A stretch of 50,284 bases of DNA from an uncultured Flavobacteriales bacterium (GCA_937974275.1 CALJIF010000030.1:1-50284); one strand, 5' to 3'. Shown: positions 40,068 to 49,010, counted from the stretch's first letter. The notes: generated by a model not told the origin, from the letters alone. Program-made: numbers and translations.

Positions 40068-42368
40068 CTACTTCTTTTTTGGTTTCGACAACTGATTCAT
40101 TAAATCATAAATATGCAAACGAACACGTTCTTTGTTCGCTCGCTGCTTGTCCATCTGGGCGCGAGAAGCGTACACAGCCTGACCGGTTTTCATATCGTAA
40201 ACTATTGCAACAACATACACGTCTTCCCGTGGCGTAAACAATTTGTACAAACCAAATGGAGCTAATGGTACAACACTTAATCCTAAAATACGCATCACTT
40301 TACCTTCTCGCTTTTGCTTATACGAAAAGACTGCGGTCCACATGAAATAATTAGTGCCGTACTTCGAAACGAGTGCATCCGTTGCTGTAGGAGAATAAGG
40401 CAACACACTTTTGCCTTTCACTTCCGTTCGATGATCAAACCAGTCGTTAATAGTCATCAGATCATTAAATCGATCAACACTCGTAGAATCCATAGTTCCC
40501 GGATCCAGCAGCGTAACATCAACACCCAACATTTTGCCTGAACTTACCAATTCCGACATGAGCATTTTCTTTCCACGAACAGAAGCACGCACGTCAATTT
40601 CACTTTGCTCGTTTCTATAATCGTACGCGATATAAATTGGATTTACAGCAACGACTTTGTGAATATCCTGAGGACCGGAAATCGCATTTTCTTTCTCTGC
40701 ACGAAGGGCGTCTCGCTCCTTTCTTGAAAGCTCCCAATACAAGGAATCTTGAAAATCGATACTATCCGCAATATGCACGGCTTGTCTGAACTTGCTTACA
40801 AACAATGAGTCTGCAAATTCATTAATTAAACCAAATTGCCAGTACTCATACCCTTCTAATGAATCACGTTCAAGAAAATCTATCGCTGCCTGAAATTGCA
40901 ATCCCGGTGTAGAACCTTTCATCTTTCTAGCAATAGTGGTATCCGCTGCTGCGCGCTTACCTAACAATACAAAAACAGAATCGTTTTTCTCGAAATCAGA
41001 TTCACGTAACTCATTTTTTTCCGTAAGCTCTTTAAACAAAGAATTCGTCCAAATTTCTATATCCTTATCTTCCGGATACTTACGATGAACCATCCACGAA
41101 TACTTCAACGTCATAACTGTCCATCCTTTGGATCCAACTTTATTGATGTAAAATTTCATCCTACCCAACTCACCGGTTGGCTTCGTATCATCCAGGTCGT
41201 ACATGCCCGACATCAACGATTCAAACAAAGCGGATAAATCTTCATAGGAGTACTTCTTGTTTTTCTGCAACGCCATCGCATACATAGCCCGAACCATTTC
41301 CTTCTGCAAAAAGAAATTATTCGGATACAACTGCTGCATGGTGTAGTTCATGTAAATAGCAGTCCTGTAATTGCCCTCGTTTGTATGCAAAAAACATTCT
41401 TCAAATCGCGCCATCATCTTTACGCGTAAAAAGAACTCCCGAGAAACCAAAAAATAAGAACCGGTTGTATCACTCAACTTCCCGAATCGCTTGATCATTC
41501 CCTTTTTACGTTTTGTCGTACTAGGATGTGTTGCGAAATCATTCTCGCGTTCGCTGTCGTCAATTTTGTATGGCTTAACGGTATCAGCGTAAAACTTAGA
41601 AGGAAAAAACAAATAGTCGCGCTCAAAAAAACTTTTCTTAAACAGCGTATCGCTAAATGGTAAATCTGCTGCCGCAAGAATATCAAATGCAGTTATTGCA
41701 GCACGCGGATCATAGTTAGATCGCACCAACAATTCAAAGCCTTCCTCATCCGCTTGTGTTTCCTGATTGCGAGCGTAACGGTGCTTCTTCAAAAAACGAT
41801 TCTCGAATGTCATCGCTTCATATTGCCCGATTCCTTCTTTCAACTTCACACCTTCAATATAACCCGACAATACATGACGACGCTTGTAGTGAATAATTTC
41901 ATGTGCCAATACATACGCTAATTCAGCTTCGTTGCGTAAACGCGTAAGCAATCCTACCGTTACAAAAATCGCTCCCTGATCTGTTGCAAATGCATTCACA
42001 ACAGGACTTCGCAAAACATAAATATGCAATTGACTGCGGAGTACCGGATCGTGAGCAAGTAAACTATCAGCAACACGGTTAACGTACAAACCCATCGAGT
42101 CATTTACCAAAATAGAACCGCTAAAACGAATCTGATCAATGGAGTATGCAGTCTGCATATAAAACTCCTCCTCCGCTTTTTGCAACTGCTGATCTTGACC
42201 TTTGTCAATTTGTTGACTCGCGTCTTCATAACGCTGAGTAGTTGAAATCAACAAGTCTTTCGGAAGATATCCGGACGACTGCGCCGGACGATAGTGATCC
42301 ATAGAAGGCAATTGCGCGAATAGGCAAAACTGCAGGACACTGAAAAATAATATCAAATATATTCTCAT
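40068..42368 (-). CDS. Exported M48-family metalloprotease (paralog B)
   Basis: A 766-residue paralog of the protease at 37145-39421. Signal peptide (1-19); M48 domain with HEIIH (His156, Glu157, His160) and the third ligand in ETQAD; helical middle; C-terminal domain with LLDPGTMDSTSVDRFNDLMTI, KYGTNYFMWTAV and VYDMKTGQAVYASRAQ, aligning with paralog A; Lys-rich end (KPKKK). The ATG at 42368 begins the signal peptide; an in-frame start at 42386 would lie before the probable -7 box (TACTTTAG, 42377-42384). It is followed after 1 nt by the barrel protein gene. Probably periplasmic; substrate unknown. That the two paralogs face each other around one barrel gene suggests a functional module. Confidence 0.87.
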   Translation of the reverse strand: MRIYLILFFSVLQFCLFAQLPSMDHYRPAQSSGYLPKDLLISTTQRYEDASQQIDKGQDQQLQKAEEEFYMQTAYSIDQIRFSGSILVNDSMGLYVNRVADSLLAHDPVLRSQLHIYVLRSPVVNAFATDQGAIFVTVGLLTRLRNEAELAYVLAHEIIHYKRRHVLSGYIEGVKLKEGIGQYEAMTFENRFLKKHRYARNQETQADEEGFELLVRSNYDPRAAITAFDILAAADLPFSDTLFKKSFFERDYLFFPSKFYADTVKPYKIDDSERENDFATHPSTTKRKKGMIKRFGKLSDTTGSYFLVSREFFLRVKMMARFEECFLHTNEGNYRTAIYMNYTMQQLYPNNFFLQKEMVRAMYAMALQKNKKYSYEDLSALFESLMSGMYDLDDTKPTGELGRMKFYINKVGSKGWTVMTLKYSWMVHRKYPEDKDIEIWTNSLFKELTEKNELRESDFEKNDSVFVLLGKRAAADTTIARKMKGSTPGLQFQAAIDFLERDSLEGYEYWQFGLINEFADSLFVSKFRQAVHIADSIDFQDSLYWELSRKERDALRAEKENAISGPQDIHKVVAVNPIYIAYDYRNEQSEIDVRASVRGKKMLMSELVSSGKMLGVDVTLLDPGTMDSTSVDRFNDLMTINDWFDHRTEVKGKSVLPYSPTATDALVSKYGTNYFMWTAVFSYKQKREGKVMRILGLSVVPLAPFGLYKLFTPREDVYVVAIVYDMKTGQAVYASRAQMDKQRANKERVRLHIYDLMNQLSKPKKK

Positions 42369-42376
42369 AGATGTTC

Positions 42377-42384
42377 TAAAGTAC
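42377..42384 (-). promoter_or_regulatory. Possible -7 box of the M48 paralog B operon
   Basis: TACTTTAG on the minus strand differs from TAnnTTTG at one position and lies 8 nt before the ATG at 42368. Confidence 0.45.
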
Positions 42385-42449
42385 ACAATTTAGAAAAGGG
42401 GATCAAGTCTTTACACCACGATGTTTGTTAAGAATATGCAAACAGTACA

Positions 42450-42800
42450 TTATTCTACACGAACTGCAACTTGTTCGCTTGGTTCTGCAGGATGGATTCC
42501 GCAAGTAAAGTAGTACGTACCAACAGCACTAAAAGTGTGTGCATGCGACTCGCCCGTGCGAATAACACCTGTTTGAAATAACGCCCCCTGTAACTGATGG
42601 TTCGGATTTCCTTTATTAATAAACGTGACTGTGGTTCCAACGGAAACACGAAGTTGCTGTGGATTGAACAATTTATACTCCAACCAAATCTCATTAGGCC
42701 CCGGAGACTCTTCCGGCTCCTTATTACATCCAAAAAACATAACCGCAACTATAATAGTCGCGGTTACGTTTTTAAAGTAATATTTGAAATAATTAAGCAT
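42450..42800 (-). CDS. Cupredoxin-like lipoprotein
   Basis: A 116-residue protein with a lipoprotein signal ending in FFGC (lipidated Cys25) and a plastocyanin-like beta-sandwich. His68 (NPNHQL), Cys100 and His103 (YYFTCGIHP) are in the positions of the type 1 copper ligands. The methionine normally found a few residues after the second His is absent; the loop reads HPAEPSEQ, so the axial ligand would be something else or copper may not bind. It is expected to be anchored in the periplasm or outer membrane as a small electron carrier or copper protein. Its ATG overlaps the last 8 nt of the citrate synthase gene (ATGCTTAA), so the two are translationally coupled. Confidence 0.8.
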   Translation of the reverse strand: MLNYFKYYFKNVTATIIVAVMFFGCNKEPEESPGPNEIWLEYKLFNPQQLRVSVGTTVTFINKGNPNHQLQGALFQTGVIRTGESHAHTFSAVGTYYFTCGIHPAEPSEQVAVRVE

Positions 42801-44118
42801 TCACAACTCCGATTTTCTTTTTCAATCCTTCAGTTGTAATTGACCCCGGACGCTCAATCGGATGACCCAATGCGCGATCCCAAATCAACGACGCAAGAAC
42901 TCCTAATGCACGTGAAACACCGAACAATACAGTATAAAAGTCGAACTCCGTAATACCGTAATGCATTAGTAACGCGCCGGAATGAGCATCAACATTTGGC
43001 CAAGGATTCTTGATTTTACCTGTTCCTTCCAAAATCGGAGGAGCAACCTTGTAGATTGATTGAACAATTTCGCATAGCGGATCAACACCTTTATTCGCCT
43101 TGATATAACGCGTATAAAAATCTTGTTGGGCAGTGAAACGCGGATCTGTTTTGCGCAATACCGCATGTCCATAACCCGGCACAACACGACCCGCAGCCAA
43201 TGTATCCTTAATGTATTGTTCAATTTGTGATTCGCTTGGCAATTCAGCTCCAATTTCCTCGCGCATTTTTAAAATCCACATAATCACTTCCTGATTCGCC
43301 AGGCCGTGCAAAGGACCTGCCAAGCCATTCATGCCTGCAGCAAAAGCCAAATACGGATCGCTTAATGCAGAGCCTACTAAATGCGTAGTGTGCGCACTGA
43401 CATTTCCACCTTCATGATCAGCGTGAATCGTCATGTATAAACGCATCAAACGCTTCACATCAAATTCATCATAACCCATCATGTGAGCCATGTTCGCAGC
43501 CCAATCAAGCTTCGGGTCAGGTTCAATGTGTTCGTTATTCTTATACTTCTTACGATAGATATAAGCAGCAACACGCGGCAAACGTGCAATAAGATTCATT
43601 GAATCCTCGTACACATAATCCCAGTATTCTTTTTTACCGATACCATCACGATATGCTTTCGCAAATAACGATTCGGTTTGCATAGCCATCACAGCAATGC
43701 TGAACATCGTCATCGGATGTGTAGATGCGGGTAATTTGTCAATCGTATCAAAAACATGCTTAGGCACAATCGCACGACGCGCCCAGTTATTGCTGATATT
43801 ATAGGCTTCTTCAGCCGTTGGCAATTCACCAACCAACATCAAATAAAAAATACCTTCAGGAAGTGGTTCTGTACCGTTTGGAGCTTTAGGAAGCTTTTCA
43901 CGCAACTCCGGAATAGTATATCCTCTGAAACGAATTCCCTCTTCCGCGTCCAACTTAGAAGTTTCAGTAACTAATCCCGTAATGCCCTTCATGCCTTGAT
44001 ACACTTGAGCTACAGTATATTCACCTAACTTTTTATCTCCGTGCTCTTTAATCAAAGCCTTCACCTCCGCCGCCATCGGCGCAGCTTTCGCAATAAATTT
44101 CTCTTTTAAGGTATCCAT
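42793..44118 (-). CDS. gltA: Citrate synthase, mitochondrial-type
   Basis: A 441-residue enzyme condensing oxaloacetate and acetyl-CoA to citrate, entry point of the TCA cycle. The catalytic blocks resemble the eukaryotic (type I) enzyme more than E. coli GltA: GMNGLAGPLHGLANQEV with the first catalytic His, VVPGYGHAVLRKTDPR with the second, and NVDAHSGALLMHYG with the catalytic Asp. EEGIRFRGYTIPEL and the substrate-binding HADHEGGNVSAHT are also present. It has a 105-nt leader with a doubled TTACGTAA site, lies downstream of enolase, and is coupled to a cupredoxin lipoprotein gene. The type is common in Bacteroidota. Confidence 0.95.
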   Translation of the reverse strand: MDTLKEKFIAKAAPMAAEVKALIKEHGDKKLGEYTVAQVYQGMKGITGLVTETSKLDAEEGIRFRGYTIPELREKLPKAPNGTEPLPEGIFYLMLVGELPTAEEAYNISNNWARRAIVPKHVFDTIDKLPASTHPMTMFSIAVMAMQTESLFAKAYRDGIGKKEYWDYVYEDSMNLIARLPRVAAYIYRKKYKNNEHIEPDPKLDWAANMAHMMGYDEFDVKRLMRLYMTIHADHEGGNVSAHTTHLVGSALSDPYLAFAAGMNGLAGPLHGLANQEVIMWILKMREEIGAELPSESQIEQYIKDTLAAGRVVPGYGHAVLRKTDPRFTAQQDFYTRYIKANKGVDPLCEIVQSIYKVAPPILEGTGKIKNPWPNVDAHSGALLMHYGITEFDFYTVLFGVSRALGVLASLIWDRALGHPIERPGSITTEGLKKKIGVVNA

Positions 44119-44135
44119 AATCCTGATGTCTTTCT

Positions 44136-44155
44136 TTACGTAAACAGTTACGTAA
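44136..44155. promoter_or_regulatory. Doubled palindrome TTACGTAA-N4-TTACGTAA before citrate synthase
   Basis: Two identical 8-bp perfect palindromes lie 12 nt apart, start to start, 18-37 nt upstream of the citrate synthase ATG, in the 105-nt gap after enolase. The spacing is close to one helical turn, as for a pair of dimer-binding sites. No regulator is known from the sequence; operator function is inferred. Confidence 0.45.
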
Positions 44156-44223
44156 GTCCTTTTGTTCTATTCTTGGTTATGCGTTAAAAATAAGCCTAAG
44201 TTGCAGAATTAACAAGTATTTCC

Positions 44224-45513
44224 CTATGGAACAAACTTAAATTGTTTTCCGAGGTAACGCGCCGTTCCACCCAGTTGTTCTTCGATGCGAAGCAGCTGAT
44301 TGTACTTTGCAATTCTGTCCGAACGTGATGCCGATCCGGTTTTAATCTGCCCGCAGGACAATGCAACCGCTAAATCTGCAATCGTTGTATCTTCTGTTTC
44401 TCCCGAACGGTGACTCATGATGCTGGTATAGGAGTTGGTATGCGCCAATTGAACCGCATCTATCGTTTCAGTCAATGTGCCGATCTGATTAACTTTTACA
44501 AGAATTGAATTCGCGACACCACGGCCAATACCATCAGCCAAACGCTCGGTATTTGTAACAAATAAATCGTCTCCAACCAGCTGCACTCGATCTCCGATAG
44601 CCTCGGTGAGCTTCTGCCAACCGTCCCAATCGTCCTCAGCCAAACCGTCCTCAATAGAAAGAATCGGATATTTATTGATCCATTCACCCCAATAGCCTAC
44701 CATCTCATCAGATGTCAGCTCACGGTTGTCTGATTTCTTAAATACATATCGTTTTTTCTGCTCGTCCCATAGCTCGGAAACAGCGGCATCCATCGCCACG
44801 AAAATATCATCACCCGGCTTAAAACCTGCCTGTTCTATCGACTTCAACACATATTCAATCGCCTCCTCATTACTCTTAATGTTGGGAGCAAAACCGCCTT
44901 CATCACCCACATTGGTTGCATAACCTTTCGATTTCAATACCTTTTTCAGGTTATGAAACACTTCTGTTCCCATACGCAATGCCTCACTAAAGCTATCAGC
45001 GCCAACAGGCATTATCATGAACTCCTGAAAATCGATTCCGTTATCGGCATGTGCACCACCGTTCAAAATATTCATCAATGGAATAGGCAACAACATGGCA
45101 TTTACACCACCCACATAACGATACAAAGGTTGACGAGCCTCTTCAGCCGCAGCGCGCGCTACAGCCAAAGAAACACCCAAAATCGCATTGGCACCAAGGT
45201 TGGCTTTGTTAGGACTACCATCCAGCTGCAGCATTTTATAATCAATCGTAGCCTGATCAAAAATGTATGCTCCTTTCAGTTCTTCCGCAATCGCAGTATT
45301 CACATTATTCACCGCGTTCAACACGCCCTTGCCCATGTATATCTTGGCGTCATTATCGCGCAATTCAACCGCCTCATGTTTGCCGGTTGATGCTCCCGAA
45401 GGAACAGCCGCACGACCTAAAACACCGTTGCTCGTTATTACATCTACCTCAATAGTAGGATTGCCGCGAGAATCCAAAATCTGGCGGGCTTGAACTTGTG
45501 CAATAAAACTCAT
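44224..45513 (-). CDS. eno: Enolase
   Basis: A 429-residue glycolytic enzyme interconverting 2-phosphoglycerate and phosphoenolpyruvate. Clear hallmarks are ILDSRGNPTIEVDV at the N-terminus, LLPIPLMNILNGGAHADN, SIEDGLAEDDWDGW (Mg2+ ligand), LVGDDLFVTN, and IMSHRSGETEDTTIADLAVA with the C-terminal GSASRSDRIAKYNQLLRIEE. Length is normal. It lies 12 nt after carA and is probably cotranscribed with it. The order rplQ-carA-eno-citrate synthase recurs in Bacteroidota. Confidence 0.98.
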   Translation of the reverse strand: MSFIAQVQARQILDSRGNPTIEVDVITSNGVLGRAAVPSGASTGKHEAVELRDNDAKIYMGKGVLNAVNNVNTAIAEELKGAYIFDQATIDYKMLQLDGSPNKANLGANAILGVSLAVARAAAEEARQPLYRYVGGVNAMLLPIPLMNILNGGAHADNGIDFQEFMIMPVGADSFSEALRMGTEVFHNLKKVLKSKGYATNVGDEGGFAPNIKSNEEAIEYVLKSIEQAGFKPGDDIFVAMDAAVSELWDEQKKRYVFKKSDNRELTSDEMVGYWGEWINKYPILSIEDGLAEDDWDGWQKLTEAIGDRVQLVGDDLFVTNTERLADGIGRGVANSILVKVNQIGTLTETIDAVQLAHTNSYTSIMSHRSGETEDTTIADLAVALSCGQIKTGSASRSDRIAKYNQLLRIEEQLGGTARYLGKQFKFVP

Positions 45514-45525
45514 AAAGTTGATTTA

Positions 45526-46677
45526 TTAAGCGTGAGCGCCTTTACGCGCATGATTGATCATGGTAACAAAATCGTCAAATAAATAACGGGAATCGTACGG
45601 ACCCGGGTTGGCCTCGGGGTGATACTGAACGCAGAATACCTTCTTTGTTTTGTGACGAATTCCTTCGATAGTATTATCATTTAAATTTAAATGCGTCACT
45701 TCGATGTCAGGATTATTCGAAATATCCTCTGCAACTACCGCAAAACCGTGATTCTGTGATGTGATTTCTGATTTGCCGGTAATCACATTTTTAACGGGAT
45801 GATTAATTCCGCGATGACCGTTATGCATTTTGTAAGTGCGCAACCCGAATGACTGGGCAATCAATTGATGTCCTAAGCAAATTCCGAAAACAGGAGTACC
45901 GGAATTAATTAGCTGCTTCACTACTTCAACTTCAGCTGTCATCACACCCGGATCTCCCGGACCATTAGAAATCATTATTCCGTCCGGATTCCAGGCTAAA
46001 ATTTCCGCAGCAGTCGTTTTCATAGGAAACACACGCACATCGCAACCTCGTTCGTTAAGACAACGAACTATATTTTTCTTTACACCTAAATCCAGCAAAG
46101 CCACACGCTGCTTGGCATCCGCAATATTGCTATCATACACGGTATTTGTTGTAACGCGTGACGATAACTCTAACCCTTCCATTGAAGGGACTTTATCAAG
46201 AAGCGCCTTCAATTCTTTTTCATCCAGAATTTCGCTGGAAATAATTGCATTCATGGCACCTGCATGACGAATGTGACGCACGATTGCACGTGTATCTACT
46301 TCACAAATCCCAACAATATTCTGCTCGATGAAATAATCCTTAATGGATTTATCCGCAGCAGGACGAGAATACACTTCGCTAAACTTTTTGCATACCAATC
46401 CGGCAATTTTGATCGATTCGGATTCTACCTCGGTATCTTTTATTCCATAATTACCGATGTGTACATTGGTGGCTACAAGAATTTGCCCGAAATAGGATGG
46501 ATCAGTAAAGATCTCCTGATAGCCGGTCATTCCGGTATTAAAACAAATTTCACCTGTTGTCGTACCTATTGCACCGGCTGCTTTACCATAAAATACCGTA
46601 CCGTCTTGCAGCATCAATATTGCCGGCCGTTGTGACACATATCGCTGTCTGGTCGATCTTGTTTCGCGTTCCTCCAC
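45526..46677 (-). CDS. carA: Carbamoyl-phosphate synthase small subunit
   Basis: The 383-residue glutaminase subunit of carbamoyl-phosphate synthetase, which supplies ammonia to the large subunit for arginine and pyrimidine synthesis. The N-terminal domain (AILMLQDGTVFYGKAAG, GEICFNTGMTGYQEIFTDPSY) and the class I amidotransferase domain, with the Cys nucleophile in VFGICLGHQLIAQ and its His in VQYHPEANPGP, are present. The start is GTG at 46677; an in-frame GTG at 46638 would give a form closer to family length, so the start is uncertain. carB is not in the window. It is preceded by the rplQ terminator, so it needs read-through or a promoter within about 20 nt that I cannot define. Confidence 0.94.
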   Translation of the reverse strand: MEERETRSTRQRYVSQRPAILMLQDGTVFYGKAAGAIGTTTGEICFNTGMTGYQEIFTDPSYFGQILVATNVHIGNYGIKDTEVESESIKIAGLVCKKFSEVYSRPAADKSIKDYFIEQNIVGICEVDTRAIVRHIRHAGAMNAIISSEILDEKELKALLDKVPSMEGLELSSRVTTNTVYDSNIADAKQRVALLDLGVKKNIVRCLNERGCDVRVFPMKTTAAEILAWNPDGIMISNGPGDPGVMTAEVEVVKQLINSGTPVFGICLGHQLIAQSFGLRTYKMHNGHRGINHPVKNVITGKSEITSQNHGFAVVAEDISNNPDIEVTHLNLNDNTIEGIRHKTKKVFCVQYHPEANPGPYDSRYLFDDFVTMINHARKGAHA

Positions 46678-46692
46678 GTCTGTATAGTTTTA

Positions 46693-46736
46693 CCAAAAGA
46701 AAAATGGGATAAGGCAAAAATACCCTATCCCATTTT
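46693..46736 (-). terminator. Terminator of the ribosomal protein operon after rplQ
   Basis: Fourteen-base arms (46701-46714 and 46723-46736) with a single mismatch and an 8-nt loop form a strong stem on the minus strand, followed by TTTTTCTTTTGG. It separates rplQ from carA. Confidence 0.85.
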
Positions 46737-46762
46737 GTTCTTGAAATGAACTTGTTGACAAC

Positions 46763-47263
46763 TTATTCACCTTGTGTTTCAGTTCCTGTCTCTGCAGTAG
46801 AATCTTTCTTCGCTTTACCACGACCACGACGAGTCGTTTTAGCCTTCTTAGCATCTCCCTTAGCAGACAACATCAATTCGTTGTAATCCACCAATTCGAT
46901 CAGACACATGTCCGCGCTATCGCCGCGACGACGAGCATTAGGACTTGGATTAACGCTCAAACTGTAACGAATGATGCGTGTATATCCACCCGGACGTGAA
47001 CCAACCTTTGGTCCGATTTCTTTGAACAACTCCGTAACAGCATCCTTGTTTTGAAGGTAGCTGAACACAGTACGGCGGTTGTGCTGTGAATCTTCTTTTG
47101 CACGAGTGATAATTGGCTCGATATACGTGCGCAATGTTTTCGCTTTTGCAAGAGTTGTATTGATTCGCTTGTGCAAAATCAATGAACTTGCCATGTTGGA
47201 CATCAAAGCACGACGATGACCGAGCTTTCTGCCTAAGTGATTATCCTTATTACCGTGTCTCAT
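46763..47263 (-). CDS. rplQ: 50S ribosomal protein L17
   Basis: A 166-residue bL17 protein. The conserved start MRHGNKDNHLGRKLGHRRALMSNMASSLI and the RIIRYSLSVNPSPNARRRGDSADMCLIELVDYN region are unmistakable. Compared with the E. coli protein it has a C-terminal extension of about 35 residues, rich in Lys, Arg, Thr and Glu (KKAKTTRRGRGKAKKDS, then an acidic tail), which is frequent in Bacteroidota. It is the last gene of the spc/alpha ribosomal cluster, 50 nt after rpoA, and is followed by a strong terminator. Confidence 0.97.
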   Translation of the reverse strand: MRHGNKDNHLGRKLGHRRALMSNMASSLILHKRINTTLAKAKTLRTYIEPIITRAKEDSQHNRRTVFSYLQNKDAVTELFKEIGPKVGSRPGGYTRIIRYSLSVNPSPNARRRGDSADMCLIELVDYNELMLSAKGDAKKAKTTRRGRGKAKKDSTAETGTETQGE

Positions 47264-47313
47264 TTTTCAAACTACTATTGCACCGACATCACGTCGGAAG
47301 TGATTGTATTTTC

Positions 47314-48306
47314 TTAGTCTTTATCCAATTTATATTTCGCCACATTCATTCCGAAATGTAAGCCCTTGCTCGCAACAAGCTCTTCCAATTCTGTCAATGA
47401 CTTCTTACCGAAGTTGCGGAACTTTAAAAGATCGTTCTTATTGAAAGATACAAGATCGCCCAAAGTTTCAACGTCTGCTGCCTTCAAGCAATTCAACGCA
47501 CGTACAGAAAGATCCATATCAACCAACTTGGTCTTCAACAACTGACGCATGTGCAAGGAATCCTCATCAAATTCCTCTGTAGATGCTTTCTCGACAGTAT
47601 CCAAAGTGATCTTGTCATCAGAGAACAACATGAAGTGGTGAATCAAAATCTTAGCAGCTTCACGCAATGCATCTTTAGGATGAATTGAACCGTCGCTTAC
47701 AATCTCAAGAACCAACTTTTCATAGTCAGTCTTTTGCTCTACACGGTAGTTTTCTACAGAAAACTTAACGTTACGGATTGGAGTGTAAATAGCATCAACT
47801 GCAATCAAACCAATTGGCGCATTTACAGGCTTGTTCTCTTCTGCCGGAACATAACCACGACCTTTTTCGATCGTAACTTCCATCTTCAACTTCACAGATG
47901 GATCCATGTTGCAGATCACGAAGTCAGGATTCAATACCTGAAAGCTAGACGTGAACTTACCGATATCTCCGGCTGTAAGTTGATTTTTTCCGGTAATGTT
48001 TACCACTACCTTTTCGCTGTCAGTTGTTTCAATTTGACGCTTGAAACGAACCTGCTTCACGTTAAGTACAATCTCAGTGATGTCTTCGATCACACCTTTG
48101 ATTGTAGAAAACTCATGATCAACTCCTTCAATTTTGAGAGTTGTAATTGCGTAACCCTCCAATGAAGAAAGGAGAATACGACGCAATGCATTTCCAATCG
48201 TAATACCGTATCCGGGTTCAAGCGGACGGAATTCGAAAAGACCTTCCGTTTCGCTGGATTGGATCATGATCACCTTGTCAGGTTTCTGGAATGCGAGAAT
48301 GCCCAT
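47314..48306 (-). CDS. rpoA: RNA polymerase subunit alpha
   Basis: The 330-residue alpha subunit. The N-terminal assembly domain has LEPGYGITIGNALRRILLSSLEGYAITTLKIEGVDHEFSTI and EVELGRGY-like VTIEKGRGYVPAE. The C-terminal DNA-binding domain ends in LDMDLSVRALNCLKAADVETLGDLVSFNK and LTELEELVASKGLHFGM, the aCTD with two HhH motifs. Two spacer regions (47264-47313 and 48307-48373) flank it. The order rpsD-rpoA-rplQ is the usual alpha-operon order. Confidence 0.98.
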   Translation of the reverse strand: MGILAFQKPDKVIMIQSSETEGLFEFRPLEPGYGITIGNALRRILLSSLEGYAITTLKIEGVDHEFSTIKGVIEDITEIVLNVKQVRFKRQIETTDSEKVVVNITGKNQLTAGDIGKFTSSFQVLNPDFVICNMDPSVKLKMEVTIEKGRGYVPAEENKPVNAPIGLIAVDAIYTPIRNVKFSVENYRVEQKTDYEKLVLEIVSDGSIHPKDALREAAKILIHHFMLFSDDKITLDTVEKASTEEFDEDSLHMRQLLKTKLVDMDLSVRALNCLKAADVETLGDLVSFNKNDLLKFRNFGKKSLTELEELVASKGLHFGMNVAKYKLDKD

Positions 48307-48373
48307 AGTATATTGTTAGTTCAGGTGAAACTTTATTAATGACTGCCGTTACGCCGCAGTTAAACGTTATTTA

Positions 48374-48976
48374 TTACTTAGAATACAATTCGACGATCAA
48401 CTGCTCCTTGATGTTCTCAGGGATCTGAGTACGCTCAGGGAAGTTTACGAACTTTGCTTCCATATTAGCTGAGTTCAGCTCAATCCAAGGATATCCTGAA
48501 GCGCCATTGAAGCTATCGTTAATAGATTCCAAAGACTTTGACTTTTCACGAACAGCAACTACATCTCCGGGCTTCAAAGTGTAAGATGGAACATTCACAA
48601 TCTCACCATTAACAGTGATGTGACGATGTGAAACCAACTGACGCGCACCGGAACGAGTCTTCGCAAAACCTGCACGATAAACAACGTTATCCAAACGCGC
48701 TTCGATCAATTGCAACAACACCTCACCGGTAATTCCTTTCGAACGTGATGCACGATTAAAAATCAACGCGAACTGTCTTTCCAAAATACCATACGTATAC
48801 TTCACCTTCTGCTTCTCTCCCAACTGTACAGCGTATTCTGATTTCTTTGCACGCTTTGCGGTCTGTCCATGCTGACCCGGACCGTAGTTTTTCTTCTCCA
48901 ATGCTTTGCTTGGACCGAAAATCGGCTCGCGGAAACGACGTGCAATTTTGGTTTTTGGACCTCTATATCTTGCCAT
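48374..48976 (-). CDS. rpsD: 30S ribosomal protein S4
   Basis: A 200-residue uS4, a primary 16S rRNA binding protein. ARYRGPKTKIARRFREPIFG at the start and the S4 RNA-binding domain (RLDNVVYRAGFAKTRSGARQLVSHRHITVNGEIVNVPSY) are canonical. Cysteines of the zinc-binding form are absent, so this is the C-minus form. In many bacteria S4 represses its own operon; no matching leader structure is evident here. It lies 34 nt after rpsK. Confidence 0.97.
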   Translation of the reverse strand: MARYRGPKTKIARRFREPIFGPSKALEKKNYGPGQHGQTAKRAKKSEYAVQLGEKQKVKYTYGILERQFALIFNRASRSKGITGEVLLQLIEARLDNVVYRAGFAKTRSGARQLVSHRHITVNGEIVNVPSYTLKPGDVVAVREKSKSLESINDSFNGASGYPWIELNSANMEAKFVNFPERTQIPENIKEQLIVELYSK

Positions 48977-49010
48977 TATTGATAATTATTTTAGTAATGA
49001 GTTATTTAAA

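Noticed and set aside
42422..42444. TGTTTG-N11-CAAACA inverted repeat after the cupredoxin gene as a terminator
   Set aside because: Six-bp arms, an 11-nt loop and no T-tract on the relevant strand.
48340..48361. Hairpin between rpsD and rpoA as a regulatory leader
   Set aside because: Only a 5-bp stem (ACTGC/GCAGT) can be drawn, too weak to support a call.
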